The translations under genes and the position numbers were made by a program. The notes under the pieces are model-generated. The model saw only the letters and a list, made by a program, of their open reading frames with translations. It was not told the DNA's origin and made no database searches. A stretch of 64,000 nt of DNA from JAGNRR01 sp965230665 (lineage in GTDB: Bacteria; Bacteroidota; Bacteroidia; Chitinophagales; Chitinophagaceae): NCBI GenBank assembly GCA_965230665.1, contig CBDDLM010000004.1, forward strand, positions 2,356,001 to 2,420,000, read 5' to 3'. This document shows, one piece after another, positions 1 through 8,050 of the stretch. Each line of letters opens with the position of its first letter. Positions within the stretch are counted from its first letter, which is position 1.

Positions 1-928
1 TCGTTTCATTCGTTGGGTATTGTTTGATCAATCTTTGGAGCGCTGCTTGATACTTTTGACTTCTCTTCAACCCATCATAATGATTAAATACATACTGCAA
101 TCGCTTTGCGGTGATATCGATCAGCGCGTCAGGTTGTTTGTCATTTAAGTGGAATCGTGTAGCCAATTGCAAGTAGCTTAATGCAATATACTTTGTGGAG
201 TAATCATCCTGTGTCTTAAAAACGTATTGAGAAAACTCCTTAGGGGATGCAAAAGCTTGATCACTTTTTAACTTAAAATAGTATGCCGCTTTTGTTATGT
301 CAATTTCAGTGTTTTGATAATAATCAATTGCACGGTGTACGAGTACATCGAAAAGAGTTGGATGTAAATTTTTCGTATTTTTTCCTTGAGTAATAAGTTC
401 TGGGAATTGCGCAGTTGAATACTTTTTTAACCCACTGGTATTTTTTAGAGATGCGTCGTATTGTTCTTGGATTTTATTAAAGAAGAGTTGAGGCGTCCAA
501 GTTTCGATATCTTTAGGGTATTTTAAATCCGTAGCAGAGGTTACTTCGGTTCGTTTATATATTTTCCATCTATTGTTCTGATAATACGAGTGATATAATG
601 AGGCAATCATGCTATGCATTATGTTTTTTTCTGGAAAATCAAGTCCGACGATTTCATTTTCAAAATCTTGTATTGTAGTTGTTGTTTCCTTCTCGTCACG
701 TTGGGCAATTGCCTTACGTAAGAAAATTAAAGACTTAATTGTTTGCTCGGTATTCTTTTCTTTTTTCGCACGAGTTAACAGTTGTCGTATTTTTTTTTCG
801 GCATCCTGAGATTTTTGCTTTTTGATGAATTCATAAATTTGTTTCCATTGCGCATCATATGAAGATGTTTGCGCTAAAGTGGTCAGAGAAATTAGAATAG
901 AGAATAGAATAATTATGTACTTCTTCAT
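1..928 (-). CDS. alpha-2-macroglobulin family protein, N-terminal part (gene runs off the left edge)
   Basis: An open frame reads from ATG at 928 to the window edge without a stop, giving about 309 residues. It starts with a signal peptide (MKKYIIILFSILISLTTLAQ) followed by a helical, lysine/glutamine-rich region with no catalytic motif. This N-terminus (DAQWKQIYEF, then ligand-free helical repeats) resembles the long Bacteroidota alpha-2-macroglobulin-like proteins, which reach 1,800-2,000 residues and are periplasmic or surface protease-trapping proteins. The MG2 and thioester regions would lie outside the window, so the family call rests on the N-terminal style only. It is divergent from murB, with 86 bp between the two start codons. 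Confidence 0.55.
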   Translation of the reverse strand, partial: MKKYIIILFSILISLTTLAQTSSYDAQWKQIYEFIKKQKSQDAEKKIRQLLTRAKKEKNTEQTIKSLIFLRKAIAQRDEKETTTTIQDFENEIVGLDFPEKNIMHSMIASLYHSYYQNNRWKIYKRTEVTSATDLKYPKDIETWTPQLFFNKIQEQYDASLKNTSGLKKYSTAQFPELITQGKNTKNLHPTLFDVLVHRAIDYYQNTEIDITKAAYYFKLKSDQAFASPKEFSQYVFKTQDDYSTKYIALSYLQLATRFHLNDKQPDALIDITAKRLQYVFNHYDGLKRSQKYQAALQRLIKQYPTNET

Positions 929-998
929 GCTCCTAGGATGTTTTTTGAGTGAATTTCCATAAAAATACATTCAATCTAATTAGCAATAACAAATTGAT

Positions 999-1006
999 TA
1001 AATTTG
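999..1006 (+). promoter_or_regulatory. -7 promoter element TAAATTTG of murB
   Basis: This is an exact match to the Bacteroidota -7 consensus TAnnTTTG, 8 nt before the GTG chosen as the murB start. No clear -33 TTG is seen at the usual distance. The element argues against the upstream in-frame GTG at 949, which would place the promoter inside the gene. Confidence 0.5.
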
Positions 1007-1014
1007 CGCTCGTT

Positions 1015-2031
1015 GTGCAGTCTCTAGAAGAAAATAGATCATTAAAAACCTTGAATACATTTGGGATAAGTGTAAACGCTAAGTATTTGTTACCGTTCTC
1101 TAATGAGGAGGAGTTGCAGCATATTCTAGAAACTGACCTTTTCAAAAAAGAAAAACACTTTGTTTTAGGAGGTGGAAGTAATATTCTCTTTACGCAAGAT
1201 GTGAATGCACTAGTCCTAAAGAATGAGATTCATGGGAAGGAGTTCATAAAGGAAAATGAAGATCATGTTTGGGTACGTTTTGGTGCTGGAGAGATATGGC
1301 ACAACTGCGTATTATGGGCTATTGAAAAGAATCTAAGTGGTATTGAAAATCTATCGCTTATACCAGGAACAGTAGGAGCGGCTCCCATGCAAAATATAGG
1401 TGCATATGGGGTTGAGGTTAAATCGGTGATTGATAGAGTAGAAGCCATAGAAAAATCAACAGGAAAGCGGTTTGAATTTTCAAAAGATGAATGCGAGTTT
1501 GCATATCGAGAAAGTATTTTTAAACGGAAATGTAAAGACCAATTTGTGATTACTAGGGTGATATTTCGTTTGAATAAAAAACATAGTCTCCAACTTAGTT
1601 ATGGTGCCATACAAAGTGAGCTGGAAACTCGAGGTATAGTAACCCCTACTATTAAGGATGTATCAGATATTGTTATTGCTATCCGAGAAAGCAAATTGCC
1701 AAATCCTCAGAACATTGGAAATGCAGGGAGTTTTTTTAAAAACCCCGTTGTAGACAAAGAGTTTTTTGCTCGCATTCAAGTACAGTACCCAACCGTTCCA
1801 TTTTACGAACAAGGAGATGCTGTTAAGATACCAGCGGGTTGGCTTATTGAACAAGCTGGTTGGAAAGGGTTTCGAGATGGAGAAATTGGTGTACATGAAA
1901 AACAGGCATTAGTACTAGTAAATTATGGAAAAGGGCGTGGTTTAGACATCTATAACCTAAGTGAAAAAATTATTAATGACGTTAAAACCCGCTATGGGAT
2001 TGAGTTGCAGCGCGAAGTAAACGTTTTGTAA
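1015..2031 (+). CDS. murB: UDP-N-acetylenolpyruvoylglucosamine reductase MurB
   Basis: MurB is the FAD- and NADPH-dependent enzyme that reduces the enolpyruvyl group to give UDP-N-acetylmuramate, the second committed step of cytoplasmic peptidoglycan precursor synthesis. Family motifs are present in order: the TLNTFGI start, FAD-binding LGGGSN, the IPGTVGAAPMQNIGAYG segment, NAGSFFKNP with the catalytic serine, and PAGWLIEQAGWKG, followed by a C-terminal glutamate region as in type I enzymes. From the GTG at 1015 the protein has 338 residues, close to the 342 of E. coli MurB. The frame is open further up to a GTG at 949, but that would add 22 residues without family counterpart and contain the promoter element. 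It stands alone between the divergent macroglobulin-like gene and rlpA. Confidence 0.95.
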   Translation: MQSLEENRSLKTLNTFGISVNAKYLLPFSNEEELQHILETDLFKKEKHFVLGGGSNILFTQDVNALVLKNEIHGKEFIKENEDHVWVRFGAGEIWHNCVLWAIEKNLSGIENLSLIPGTVGAAPMQNIGAYGVEVKSVIDRVEAIEKSTGKRFEFSKDECEFAYRESIFKRKCKDQFVITRVIFRLNKKHSLQLSYGAIQSELETRGIVTPTIKDVSDIVIAIRESKLPNPQNIGNAGSFFKNPVVDKEFFARIQVQYPTVPFYEQGDAVKIPAGWLIEQAGWKGFRDGEIGVHEKQALVLVNYGKGRGLDIYNLSEKIINDVKTRYGIELQREVNVL

Positions 2032-2069
2032 TACTTTTGTCATAAACAACTCATTTACATAATCCTTCT

Positions 2070-2097
2070 TTGTGAGAGTATGCTGCATCTACCTTTG
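2070..2097 (+). promoter_or_regulatory. rlpA promoter (TTG ... TACCTTTG)
   Basis: TTG at 2070-2072 and TACCTTTG at 2090-2097 are separated by 17 nt and match the Bacteroidota -33/-7 pattern. The -7 element ends only 4 nt before the ATG at 2102, so the mRNA would be leaderless or nearly so. Confidence 0.6.
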
Positions 2098-2101
2098 CGC
2101 C

Positions 2102-2506
2102 ATGAAAACGAAAATTTTTCTACTGAGTGTATTATTTTGTTTGCCTGCTTTACTTGAAGCAGGGAATAAAAAGGTAGCAAAGAATGCTTGGGAAGGAACG
2201 GCGAGTTACTATCATAATATGTTTGAAGGCCGTAAAACAGCAAATGGTGAAATCTTTCGTCAAAAGAAATTAACGGCAGCTAACAATTTTTTGCCTTTAG
2301 GAACTTGGGTACGCGTAACCAATATAAGTAATGGCAAATCTGTAGTGGTTAAGATTAACGACCGAATGAATAAACGTTTGACTCATCGTCGTTTGATTGA
2401 TATGTCCAGAGAAGGAGCTCGCCGCTTGGGTTATATTCATGCTGGCTTGGCCAAGGTTCGCATGGAAGTGCTGTCGGACTACGATAAGAAAGGAAAAAAA
2501 AACTAA
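2102..2506 (+). CDS. rlpA: RlpA-like double-psi beta-barrel protein (upstream frame)
   Basis: RlpA-family proteins are exported septal or cell-wall proteins with a double-psi beta-barrel (DPBB) domain; some are lytic transglycosylases acting on denuded glycan. The start at 2102 gives a signal peptide (MKTKIFLLSVLFCLPALLEA) and a 134-residue product. The DPBB domain covers about residues 30-125, with GTASYYHNMFEGRKTANGE, LPLGTWVRVTN and the conserved VVKINDR. The frame ends at TAA directly after a run of nine A. The -1 frame then stays open for 147 codons (described separately), so the functional product may be a roughly 281-residue fusion. The alternative start at 2072 would overlap the promoter and mask the signal peptide. 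Confidence 0.85.
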   Translation: MKTKIFLLSVLFCLPALLEAGNKKVAKNAWEGTASYYHNMFEGRKTANGEIFRQKKLTAANNFLPLGTWVRVTNISNGKSVVVKINDRMNKRLTHRRLIDMSREGARRLGYIHAGLAKVRMEVLSDYDKKGKKN

Positions 2507-2943
2507 ATTCCGTTCCTATTGATACTGTTGAGCCCGCTAGGATTTTAAATCCTAAAGAGTGGGACTCTGTAGTTGCGAACAAACTGAAAGAGGTAAAGCA
2601 AGATAGTAATTTTGTTTACAGTCTAACATTTCAAGAGATTCAAGATAAAAAGCTGGAAACATTTTTTTATGAAGATGCTGGAAAGCAGTATCGTTTTAAA
2701 CTAATATCTCGGAGATTGGATTCTTTGAACAAGTTAGAGTTTATTCCAGAAAGTATTGCAGGAAATCAACCTGTCGGGAAAAGAGAAAGCAACGTTAAGT
2801 TCGAAAAAGAAGAAGCATATTTCACCCATACGTTCAATTACATGAAGGCCGCAGATGTGGATGATGTGAAAATAATATTTGATGGGATTAATTATGCGGA
2901 ACAGAGTCCTAAGGATTTTGTCCTATTTATCTTTCGTGACTAG
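2503..2943 (+). CDS. -1 frame continuation of the RlpA protein, no start of its own
   Basis: This frame is open from within the rlpA stop region to TAG at 2941-2943 and encodes 146 residues, beginning LNSVPIDTVEPARILNP. It has no ATG, GTG or TTG near its beginning; the first plausible one (TTG at 2716) is half-way in. It can be entered from rlpA by a -1 shift at 2496-2502, where the zero-frame codons read AAA AAA AAC TAA and form the heptamer A AAA AAC. I recognise no domain in it. The options are programmed translational frameshifting, transcriptional slippage on A9, a real frameshift mutation, or a homopolymer sequencing error. The open length and protein-like composition support that it is or recently was translated as the C-terminal half of the RlpA protein. 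Confidence 0.6.
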   Translation, partial: LNSVPIDTVEPARILNPKEWDSVVANKLKEVKQDSNFVYSLTFQEIQDKKLETFFYEDAGKQYRFKLISRRLDSLNKLEFIPESIAGNQPVGKRESNVKFEKEEAYFTHTFNYMKAADVDDVKIIFDGINYAEQSPKDFVLFIFRD

Positions 2944-2952
2944 AATATTATT

Positions 2953-3633
2953 TTAAATGCGTTCGCCATTAAAATCTGTGGTAAGGTAGTCGGTCATTAC
3001 ATTAAAGAAAGGTAGCATGTTCTTGAATCCTTTAGCTACTTTCTTATGAAAGTCTTTTTCATGGATCTCTTTATCCGTGAATTTATGCCCAACTATGAAT
3101 TGCTTGTAGTTCAATAAATCAATGTTTTCATTTTCTTTGTCAAATCCCTTCGGTGCTGATTTTAGTTTATCTCCTTGAAGCGATCCAAAGTAGTCTTTAA
3201 AAGCTTTTGACTTAAGCACTTTTCGAAGAGGTTTTGCGTTTATATCGATTTGTTTACGAATGTGTAAAAGGTCTTTAGCATCAGGTCCCCAAAAACCACC
3301 TCCAACGAAAGAGTTACCCTTTTCTATGTGGTAATAAAACCCTCCACGTCTATTACTACCAGAACGTTTGAAACCTCCACCCCAATGTGTTTTGTAAGGT
3401 GTTTTGTCTTTAGAGAAGCGAACATCTCTATAGATACGCATAAGAGATTTTTTTCCAGTAGGAGTCTCAATTTCGTCAAATTTATTCACCTCTTGCAACA
3501 AGGCTTCAGCGAAGCTGATCATTTCCTCATGTGAAGTCAAGTAAGCATCCTTATTTTTTTCAAAATAGGGTTTCGTATTATTTTTTCTAAGTCCTTCTAG
3601 GAATTTGATGGTGTTTTTCGATATCTGTGACAT
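2953..3633 (-). CDS. DUF2461 (TIGR02453) family protein
   Basis: This 226-residue soluble protein has no signal peptide. It carries the family hallmarks: KFLEGLRKNNTKPYFEKNK near the N-terminus, RIYRDVRFSKDKTPYKTH around residues 66-83 and GGFYYHIEKG...GGGFWGP around residues 96-118. The family is widespread in bacteria and fungi, but its biochemical role is not established. It ends 10 bp from the convergent rlpA continuation and lies 14 bp upstream of the end of the glycosyltransferase gene, with no link in function apparent. A near-consensus CATCTTTG sits just before the ATG. Confidence 0.85.
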   Translation of the reverse strand: MSQISKNTIKFLEGLRKNNTKPYFEKNKDAYLTSHEEMISFAEALLQEVNKFDEIETPTGKKSLMRIYRDVRFSKDKTPYKTHWGGGFKRSGSNRRGGFYYHIEKGNSFVGGGFWGPDAKDLLHIRKQIDINAKPLRKVLKSKAFKDYFGSLQGDKLKSAPKGFDKENENIDLLNYKQFIVGHKFTDKEIHEKDFHKKVAKGFKNMLPFFNVMTDYLTTDFNGERI

Positions 3634-3647
3634 AACAAAGATGAAAG

Positions 3648-5090
3648 TTAATATTTTTTCTTAAGCAGCCAAGTTTTCATATCAGGATAATATTGAATAC
3701 TGTCGTATAAATCAAAATGAATGGTCGCATTGAGAATAGAGTCGTAGTCGGGTAAAAGGATATAATCGAATGTATTCGGGTTTTCATTAATAGCTTTAAA
3801 ATCATCTTTAAACGAAAACGGGTGAATCCTACTTAAGTTTCTAATAATTCTAGAATGGGGTATTACCATATAATAATTTTGATAATCTCCGTTATGACCT
3901 TCATAGTATAAGATGCTTAAATTATCTAAATTTCTTTTTTCCGTTTCTCCGATTTTCTCTACAACATCACCAACGCCTTGTCCCATCCACCATTCCTGTG
4001 TAGTATGAATGTTTTTAGTTGTAAGAGCATAGGCAAGATGTGAGCAGTATATTGTTAGAAAAATGACGAAGCTAAAACGTCTAAATAAATTGGTTGTATG
4101 AAACTGACTGAATAGTAAGCAGATACAAAGTAAGAAGGGAGTTACAAAGTACAGAGCCGTACGTCCAAAAGGGAAAGGGACATCTAACCCATAAAAGAAG
4201 GTGTAGTGAATCAAGAATGCTATGAGTAAGAGTTGAGTCAATTGATTACCCGGATTTGGTCTATTCCTAAGTAAAAAGTATGCAATAAGGAAAACCAAGA
4301 ATAAAGCAACCCCTATGTAAATGGATAGATCCGTTGATAAGAATGGTTCAAATGCTCTTTCAAAAAAGACACCGAGCGTGTCAACAAAGAAACCGTTCGA
4401 CCGTCCTTCATTGAGGTCGCCAAATTCTTTAATTAAAAGGATATTTCGCGTTGCAAGTGATAAGAAAATAGCTGGTAGCCATAGCGGTTTGACATATTTT
4501 ATAAACTGTTTCCTGTTGAAAATATTGAATTTAAACACGATACCGAGTTCATATAAACCGTAGGCCATTAACAAATAAAGCTCTGTATATACCGATGTTG
4601 CTGCTAGACACAATAAACCATAAATCCTAAGCCTGTTCTTTACACCTTCTGCTTGATACAGGATATAATAAATTGCACCCATCGCAAAGGCTAGTCCTAA
4701 AGCATATCCTCTGGCTATCGAGAAAAAGTCTAAGATATAGGTATTGTAAGTTATCAAGATAATAGCAGTGTACCCCCACCATTTATTCGGTAAGCGAACT
4801 ACTATTTTGTAGAGATAATAAGATAGTATAACAAATGCCAAAACAGAATGCAGTCTTATTTGCCAAACTTCTGTTCCTAGGAGTTTATGTTCAAAGAACA
4901 TAAAAAAAGAATTAAGCCAATGATTATTAGCTGTTCTAAACATGCTATGATAGAGCTGCTTGTAGACCATATGAAAAGACCAAGCTTCATCGTGTGTAAT
5001 ATCAAGAGCATATGACCTGTAAATCACCCATAACAGGGGTGGAATAAAGAGTAGAAGGTAAACAAGTTTATTATGTTGTTTTAGATGCAT
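3648..5090 (-). CDS. GT-C type membrane glycosyltransferase-like protein
   Basis: A 480-residue polytopic membrane protein with about ten hydrophobic segments between residues 8 and 360 and a C-terminal soluble part of about 110 residues. The first extracytoplasmic loop contains THDEAWSF at residues 33-40. An acidic pair in this position is the metal/polyprenol-phosphate-sugar site of GT39/ArnT/PMT-like GT-C enzymes, which transfer sugars from lipid-linked donors on the outer face of the inner membrane. The acceptor is unknown. Its start codon directly abuts the stop of the AI-2E-type transporter gene upstream, so the two are almost certainly co-transcribed. The specific family is uncertain, since only the topology and the DE motif support it. 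Confidence 0.6.
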   Translation of the reverse strand: MHLKQHNKLVYLLLFIPPLLWVIYRSYALDITHDEAWSFHMVYKQLYHSMFRTANNHWLNSFFMFFEHKLLGTEVWQIRLHSVLAFVILSYYLYKIVVRLPNKWWGYTAIILITYNTYILDFFSIARGYALGLAFAMGAIYYILYQAEGVKNRLRIYGLLCLAATSVYTELYLLMAYGLYELGIVFKFNIFNRKQFIKYVKPLWLPAIFLSLATRNILLIKEFGDLNEGRSNGFFVDTLGVFFERAFEPFLSTDLSIYIGVALFLVFLIAYFLLRNRPNPGNQLTQLLLIAFLIHYTFFYGLDVPFPFGRTALYFVTPFLLCICLLFSQFHTTNLFRRFSFVIFLTIYCSHLAYALTTKNIHTTQEWWMGQGVGDVVEKIGETEKRNLDNLSILYYEGHNGDYQNYYMVIPHSRIIRNLSRIHPFSFKDDFKAINENPNTFDYILLPDYDSILNATIHFDLYDSIQYYPDMKTWLLKKKY

Positions 5091-6122
5091 TTAATCAATA
5101 TCTCCTTTTTCTGAAAGTAAAATAGCAATTTTTCTAGTGCTTGGAAACTCAGAAAAAAGGATAAGCATAATAACCGTAATAGGAACACTTAGTACCATAC
5201 CTACGATACCCCATAAAGCTCCCCATAACGAAAGTGCCAAAATAACCACTAATGAACTCAAGTTCAATGAATTGCCCATAACCTTTGGCTCTATAAGATT
5301 ACCTACTATGAGTTGTATGCTACCTATTATAGCTAATACCCAAATTGCTGGAGCTAATTCTCCGAATTGGAGCAAGGCAAATATTGTTGGAAATAACGTT
5401 GCAATCAAAGAGCCTATATTCGGAATATAATTCAACGTAAAAATTATAAATGCCCAAAACAATGCTGCATCGACACCTATAATAAGTAGTGCGATATAAC
5501 TGAACAAGCCAGTTAGAAAACTTACAAGAGTCTTCATAGAAAGATATCGTCCTATAGAATGATCAATTTTACTTAGAATATTTCGAGCTTGCTTAGCTTT
5601 TTCGGGATCACTAAAGAATGCGTTGATTTTTTTGTCAAATCCTGATTCTTCTAGCAAGAGGAAAAGCATATAAATAAGAATAATAAAGATATTTCCAGCC
5701 AATGAAGTAACAGAGTTAATCACTTGACTGAGAATATCAGAAAATTTCAAACCACCAGTAAAATCTTTAACCTGTTCCATCACATTGATCTTAAAAGTTT
5801 CTTGAATTAATTGCGAAACTTTTGAAATATTATTTTCATATAGCTGTAAGTTTTCGCTGAGATGGTTGATATTATCAAGCAGTAGATTTACTACAAAACC
5901 AATTATGCCAAATAAGATAACAGATGCCATAATGTTTTCGAGCCATGTAGGGAGTTTCTCTCTTATAAATCTATTTTTTCGAATAAATAGCCTAATCTCC
6001 CTAATGATAAACCAAATAAAAGCAGCCAATACGAACGGAATAAGAAGATTTTTTCCATACACAAGAAAAACCACAACGATCGTTACGATAACCAATATGT
6101 TAGCGAGGCGGTTTAAATTCAT
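5091..6122 (-). CDS. AI-2E family transporter (PerM/YdiK-like)
   Basis: A 343-residue inner-membrane protein with paired hydrophobic helices at the N-terminus, a central coiled region (about 80-140) and a C-terminal membrane bundle. It carries the family segments FTLNYIPNIGSLIATLFPTI and IEPKVMGNSLNLSSLVV...WGALWGIVGMVLSVPIT. Members are thought to be exporters; TqsA exports AI-2 in E. coli and others act as Na+/H+ antiporters, so the substrate cannot be read from sequence. It is the first gene of a two-gene unit with the GT-C protein. A near-match to the -7 element lies close before the ATG, but it is not exact. Confidence 0.85.
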   Translation of the reverse strand: MNLNRLANILVIVTIVVVFLVYGKNLLIPFVLAAFIWFIIREIRLFIRKNRFIREKLPTWLENIMASVILFGIIGFVVNLLLDNINHLSENLQLYENNISKVSQLIQETFKINVMEQVKDFTGGLKFSDILSQVINSVTSLAGNIFIILIYMLFLLLEESGFDKKINAFFSDPEKAKQARNILSKIDHSIGRYLSMKTLVSFLTGLFSYIALLIIGVDAALFWAFIIFTLNYIPNIGSLIATLFPTIFALLQFGELAPAIWVLAIIGSIQLIVGNLIEPKVMGNSLNLSSLVVILALSLWGALWGIVGMVLSVPITVIMLILFSEFPSTRKIAILLSEKGDID

Positions 6123-6318
6123 GGGGCTAAGTTAACTACAATATATTAAACTCATTATGTTATTGAAATAGTCGTAATCCATAATAATGTTTTGAAATTA
6201 ACTTAAGGGAAATATAAAGGGGGACAATAATTTCAGATCTTTTTTAACAAAAAAAGATTGCGAAGAACCAAACCTTAATAAATACTTAACCGTCTTAAAT
6301 CTATAAAATACGATATCT

Positions 6319-7185
6319 ATGAAAAAAATAATTTTACTTTTTGTATTCGGCTTACTGATTTCTAATATGACCTCAGCCCAAACATTTACCGGAATTGCTA
6401 CAGACGCATTCAATGATGGAAGTAACCCTAATTTACTTGATGGCATCTCCTTGGAATACCATTACGATGCTGCAAGTGACACTCTGAGCTTTAGAGCGAA
6501 CGTAATTAACTTAAGCTCGAATAGTTCTGCTTTTGGGGTCAATGTTATGGTTAATATTCCTGGTGGTGGATCCACTTTTAATTTCTGGGGAACTAATAAT
6601 ATGAATCCGTTTCACAGACTATTGACCGTATGGGTTACTGGTACTGCTCCTTCTAATTATACTGGCACCATAGGTATTTCTGATGCATCAGGTGTATCGG
6701 CACAAAACTATACGAGTTTAAGTTCAAACAATATAGCGATTTCGGCAGTGGGGAATAATATTGTCCTAAAGTTGAAAAGAAGTGATCTGATACCAGATAC
6801 TTATTTTTCGGGGAATACTATTACCTGTGGTGTAGCTGGCGCTGTTGGGTCTAATACTGCTTGGAATGATGATATTTATTCCCCAAGTGGAAGTATGACA
6901 ATTACAAAGAATTTTGCATCGAGCACCAAAGATGTACAAGCAAAGACTGGTTTCGATTTTTCAGTTTATCCGAACCCTGCATGGGATGTTGTGAACATAA
7001 GTCTTGATAAAGAGCTAAAAGGGGCACATGCAATCCTATATAATAGTTTTGGGCAGCGAGTGCTATCTCAAGAATTTTCAGGAGCTAAGCATCAATTAAA
7101 CATAGCTGCTCTAACTAAAGGAGTTTATTGGTTGAGTTTAGAAAAAGATAGTGAAATCCTGACCAAGAAGGTGGTATTAAAATAA
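6319..7185 (+). CDS. secreted protein with T9SS sorting domain
   Basis: A 288-residue protein with an N-terminal signal peptide (MKKIILLFVFGLLISNMTSAQ), a 170-residue beta-rich middle without recognised domain, and a type A T9SS C-terminal domain from about residue 212 (FDFSVYPNPAWDVVNISLD ... GVYWLSLEKDSEILTKKVVLK). The PNP motif and closing KKVVLK are typical. Such proteins cross the outer membrane through the T9SS and are released or anchored at the surface. The middle part (AFNDGSNPNLLDG, then alternating strands with GISDASG) looks like a calcium- or carbohydrate-binding beta-sandwich, but this is inference. The gene is monocistronic and is followed by a T-rich region before the convergent tRNA-Leu. 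Confidence 0.8.
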   Translation: MKKIILLFVFGLLISNMTSAQTFTGIATDAFNDGSNPNLLDGISLEYHYDAASDTLSFRANVINLSSNSSAFGVNVMVNIPGGGSTFNFWGTNNMNPFHRLLTVWVTGTAPSNYTGTIGISDASGVSAQNYTSLSSNNIAISAVGNNIVLKLKRSDLIPDTYFSGNTITCGVAGAVGSNTAWNDDIYSPSGSMTITKNFASSTKDVQAKTGFDFSVYPNPAWDVVNISLDKELKGAHAILYNSFGQRVLSQEFSGAKHQLNIAALTKGVYWLSLEKDSEILTKKVVLK

Positions 7186-7291
7186 TTCGGGAACACCTTA
7201 TTCGCTTTTTGAAGTGTTATCAGAATTTAATGCTAGTATTTCTCAAACCATAGTTATTTAGATAGAGCTGTAAGCGGGATCTCGAATAAAC

Positions 7292-7329
7292 AAAAAGACT
7301 TCAAATAATAATATTTGAAGTCTTTTTTT
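7292..7329. terminator. bidirectional intrinsic terminator
   Basis: A perfect 16 bp inverted repeat (7292-7307 and 7312-7327, loop ATAA) is flanked by A and T runs. It ends transcription of the leftward tRNA-Leu/hscB unit and can also serve the rightward T9SS gene. Confidence 0.85.
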
Positions 7330-7330
7330 G

Positions 7331-7412
7331 TACCCGAGGCCGGGGTCGAACCGGCACTCCCGAAAGAACTGGATTTTGAATCCAGCGCGTCTACCAATTC
7401 CGCCACTCGGGC
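7331..7412 (-). tRNA. tRNA-Leu (anticodon CAA)
   Basis: On the minus strand the gene reads GCCCGAG ... CTCGGGT plus discriminator A, forming a 7 bp acceptor stem with a G-U first pair. It has a D-arm with GGTAGACGCG, an anticodon stem CTGGA/TCCAG with loop TTCAAAA (anticodon CAA), a short variable arm typical of class II tRNAs, and a T-arm GTTCGACCC. CCA is not encoded. It lies 26 bp downstream of hscB and directly before a strong terminator, so it may be co-transcribed with hscB. Confidence 0.95.
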
Positions 7413-7438
7413 ATTTTTTACGGATTGGGATTGCAAAC

Positions 7439-7942
7439 TTACAATTTTTCTTTAATCCTATCCAAGTATTTTTTCTTGTAATAATAATCCTTAAGCAATG
7501 CACCATTGCCTTCATTGATTTCAAGTTGCGGTGCATCGAAAAAGGTATTGACCTTATTATAGAGTTTTGCTATTTCAGCCGATACTTGCGATACAATTTT
7601 CTCTTTGGTACTTTGGTTTTCATCAAACTCAAGTTCCATCAAAGCTTCGTTAATATCCATCATCTCCGCTAAAAATTGAGGGGGTAATTGGTATTTTTCT
7701 TCTGCTACAATAATTCCTTTTTGTTTAAGTATATATTCTAGTCTTCTGTGAGAGTTGCTTAGTACCTTTTTGGCTTGATTAACTTTAGAACTCATTTCTA
7801 AGGCTTCGGCCTGTTTGTCTGCATCTTCTAAGGAGAAATTATCTGGGTGATATAGCTTACTCAATTCATAATACCTTTTTGTAACTTCTTTGGCGTTTAC
7901 AACCAAAGAAACAGGGATGTTAAACAGTTCAAAATATTCCAT
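7439..7942 (-). CDS. hscB: Fe-S cluster assembly co-chaperone HscB (J-domain protein)
   Basis: HscB brings the scaffold IscU to the Hsp70 HscA and stimulates its ATPase during iron-sulfur cluster transfer. The 167-residue protein has the N-terminal J domain with the essential HPD at about residues 37-39 (LYHPDNF). The C-terminal three-helix IscU-binding domain contains the family-typical LPPQFLAEMMDINEALMELE around residues 105-125. This layout and length fit HscB rather than a generic DnaJ, which would carry zinc-finger and peptide-binding domains. No isc or hscA genes lie nearby. It is followed by tRNA-Leu on the same strand. Confidence 0.88.
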   Translation of the reverse strand: MEYFELFNIPVSLVVNAKEVTKRYYELSKLYHPDNFSLEDADKQAEALEMSSKVNQAKKVLSNSHRRLEYILKQKGIIVAEEKYQLPPQFLAEMMDINEALMELEFDENQSTKEKIVSQVSAEIAKLYNKVNTFFDAPQLEINEGNGALLKDYYYKKKYLDRIKEKL

Positions 7943-8050
7943 GGATTCAATTTATAGGCTCAATCATTTTAAATCGTAATAAGAAACTAGTTCGTTCTAA
8001 ATTCCAACTTTTTTAATAGTTTTACCGTTTACCATCACGAAATTACGTCA

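Noticed and set aside
2716..2943. Independent small gene starting at TTG 2716
   Set aside because: The frame is open and protein-like for 70 codons further upstream, up to the rlpA stop region, so the TTG is internal.
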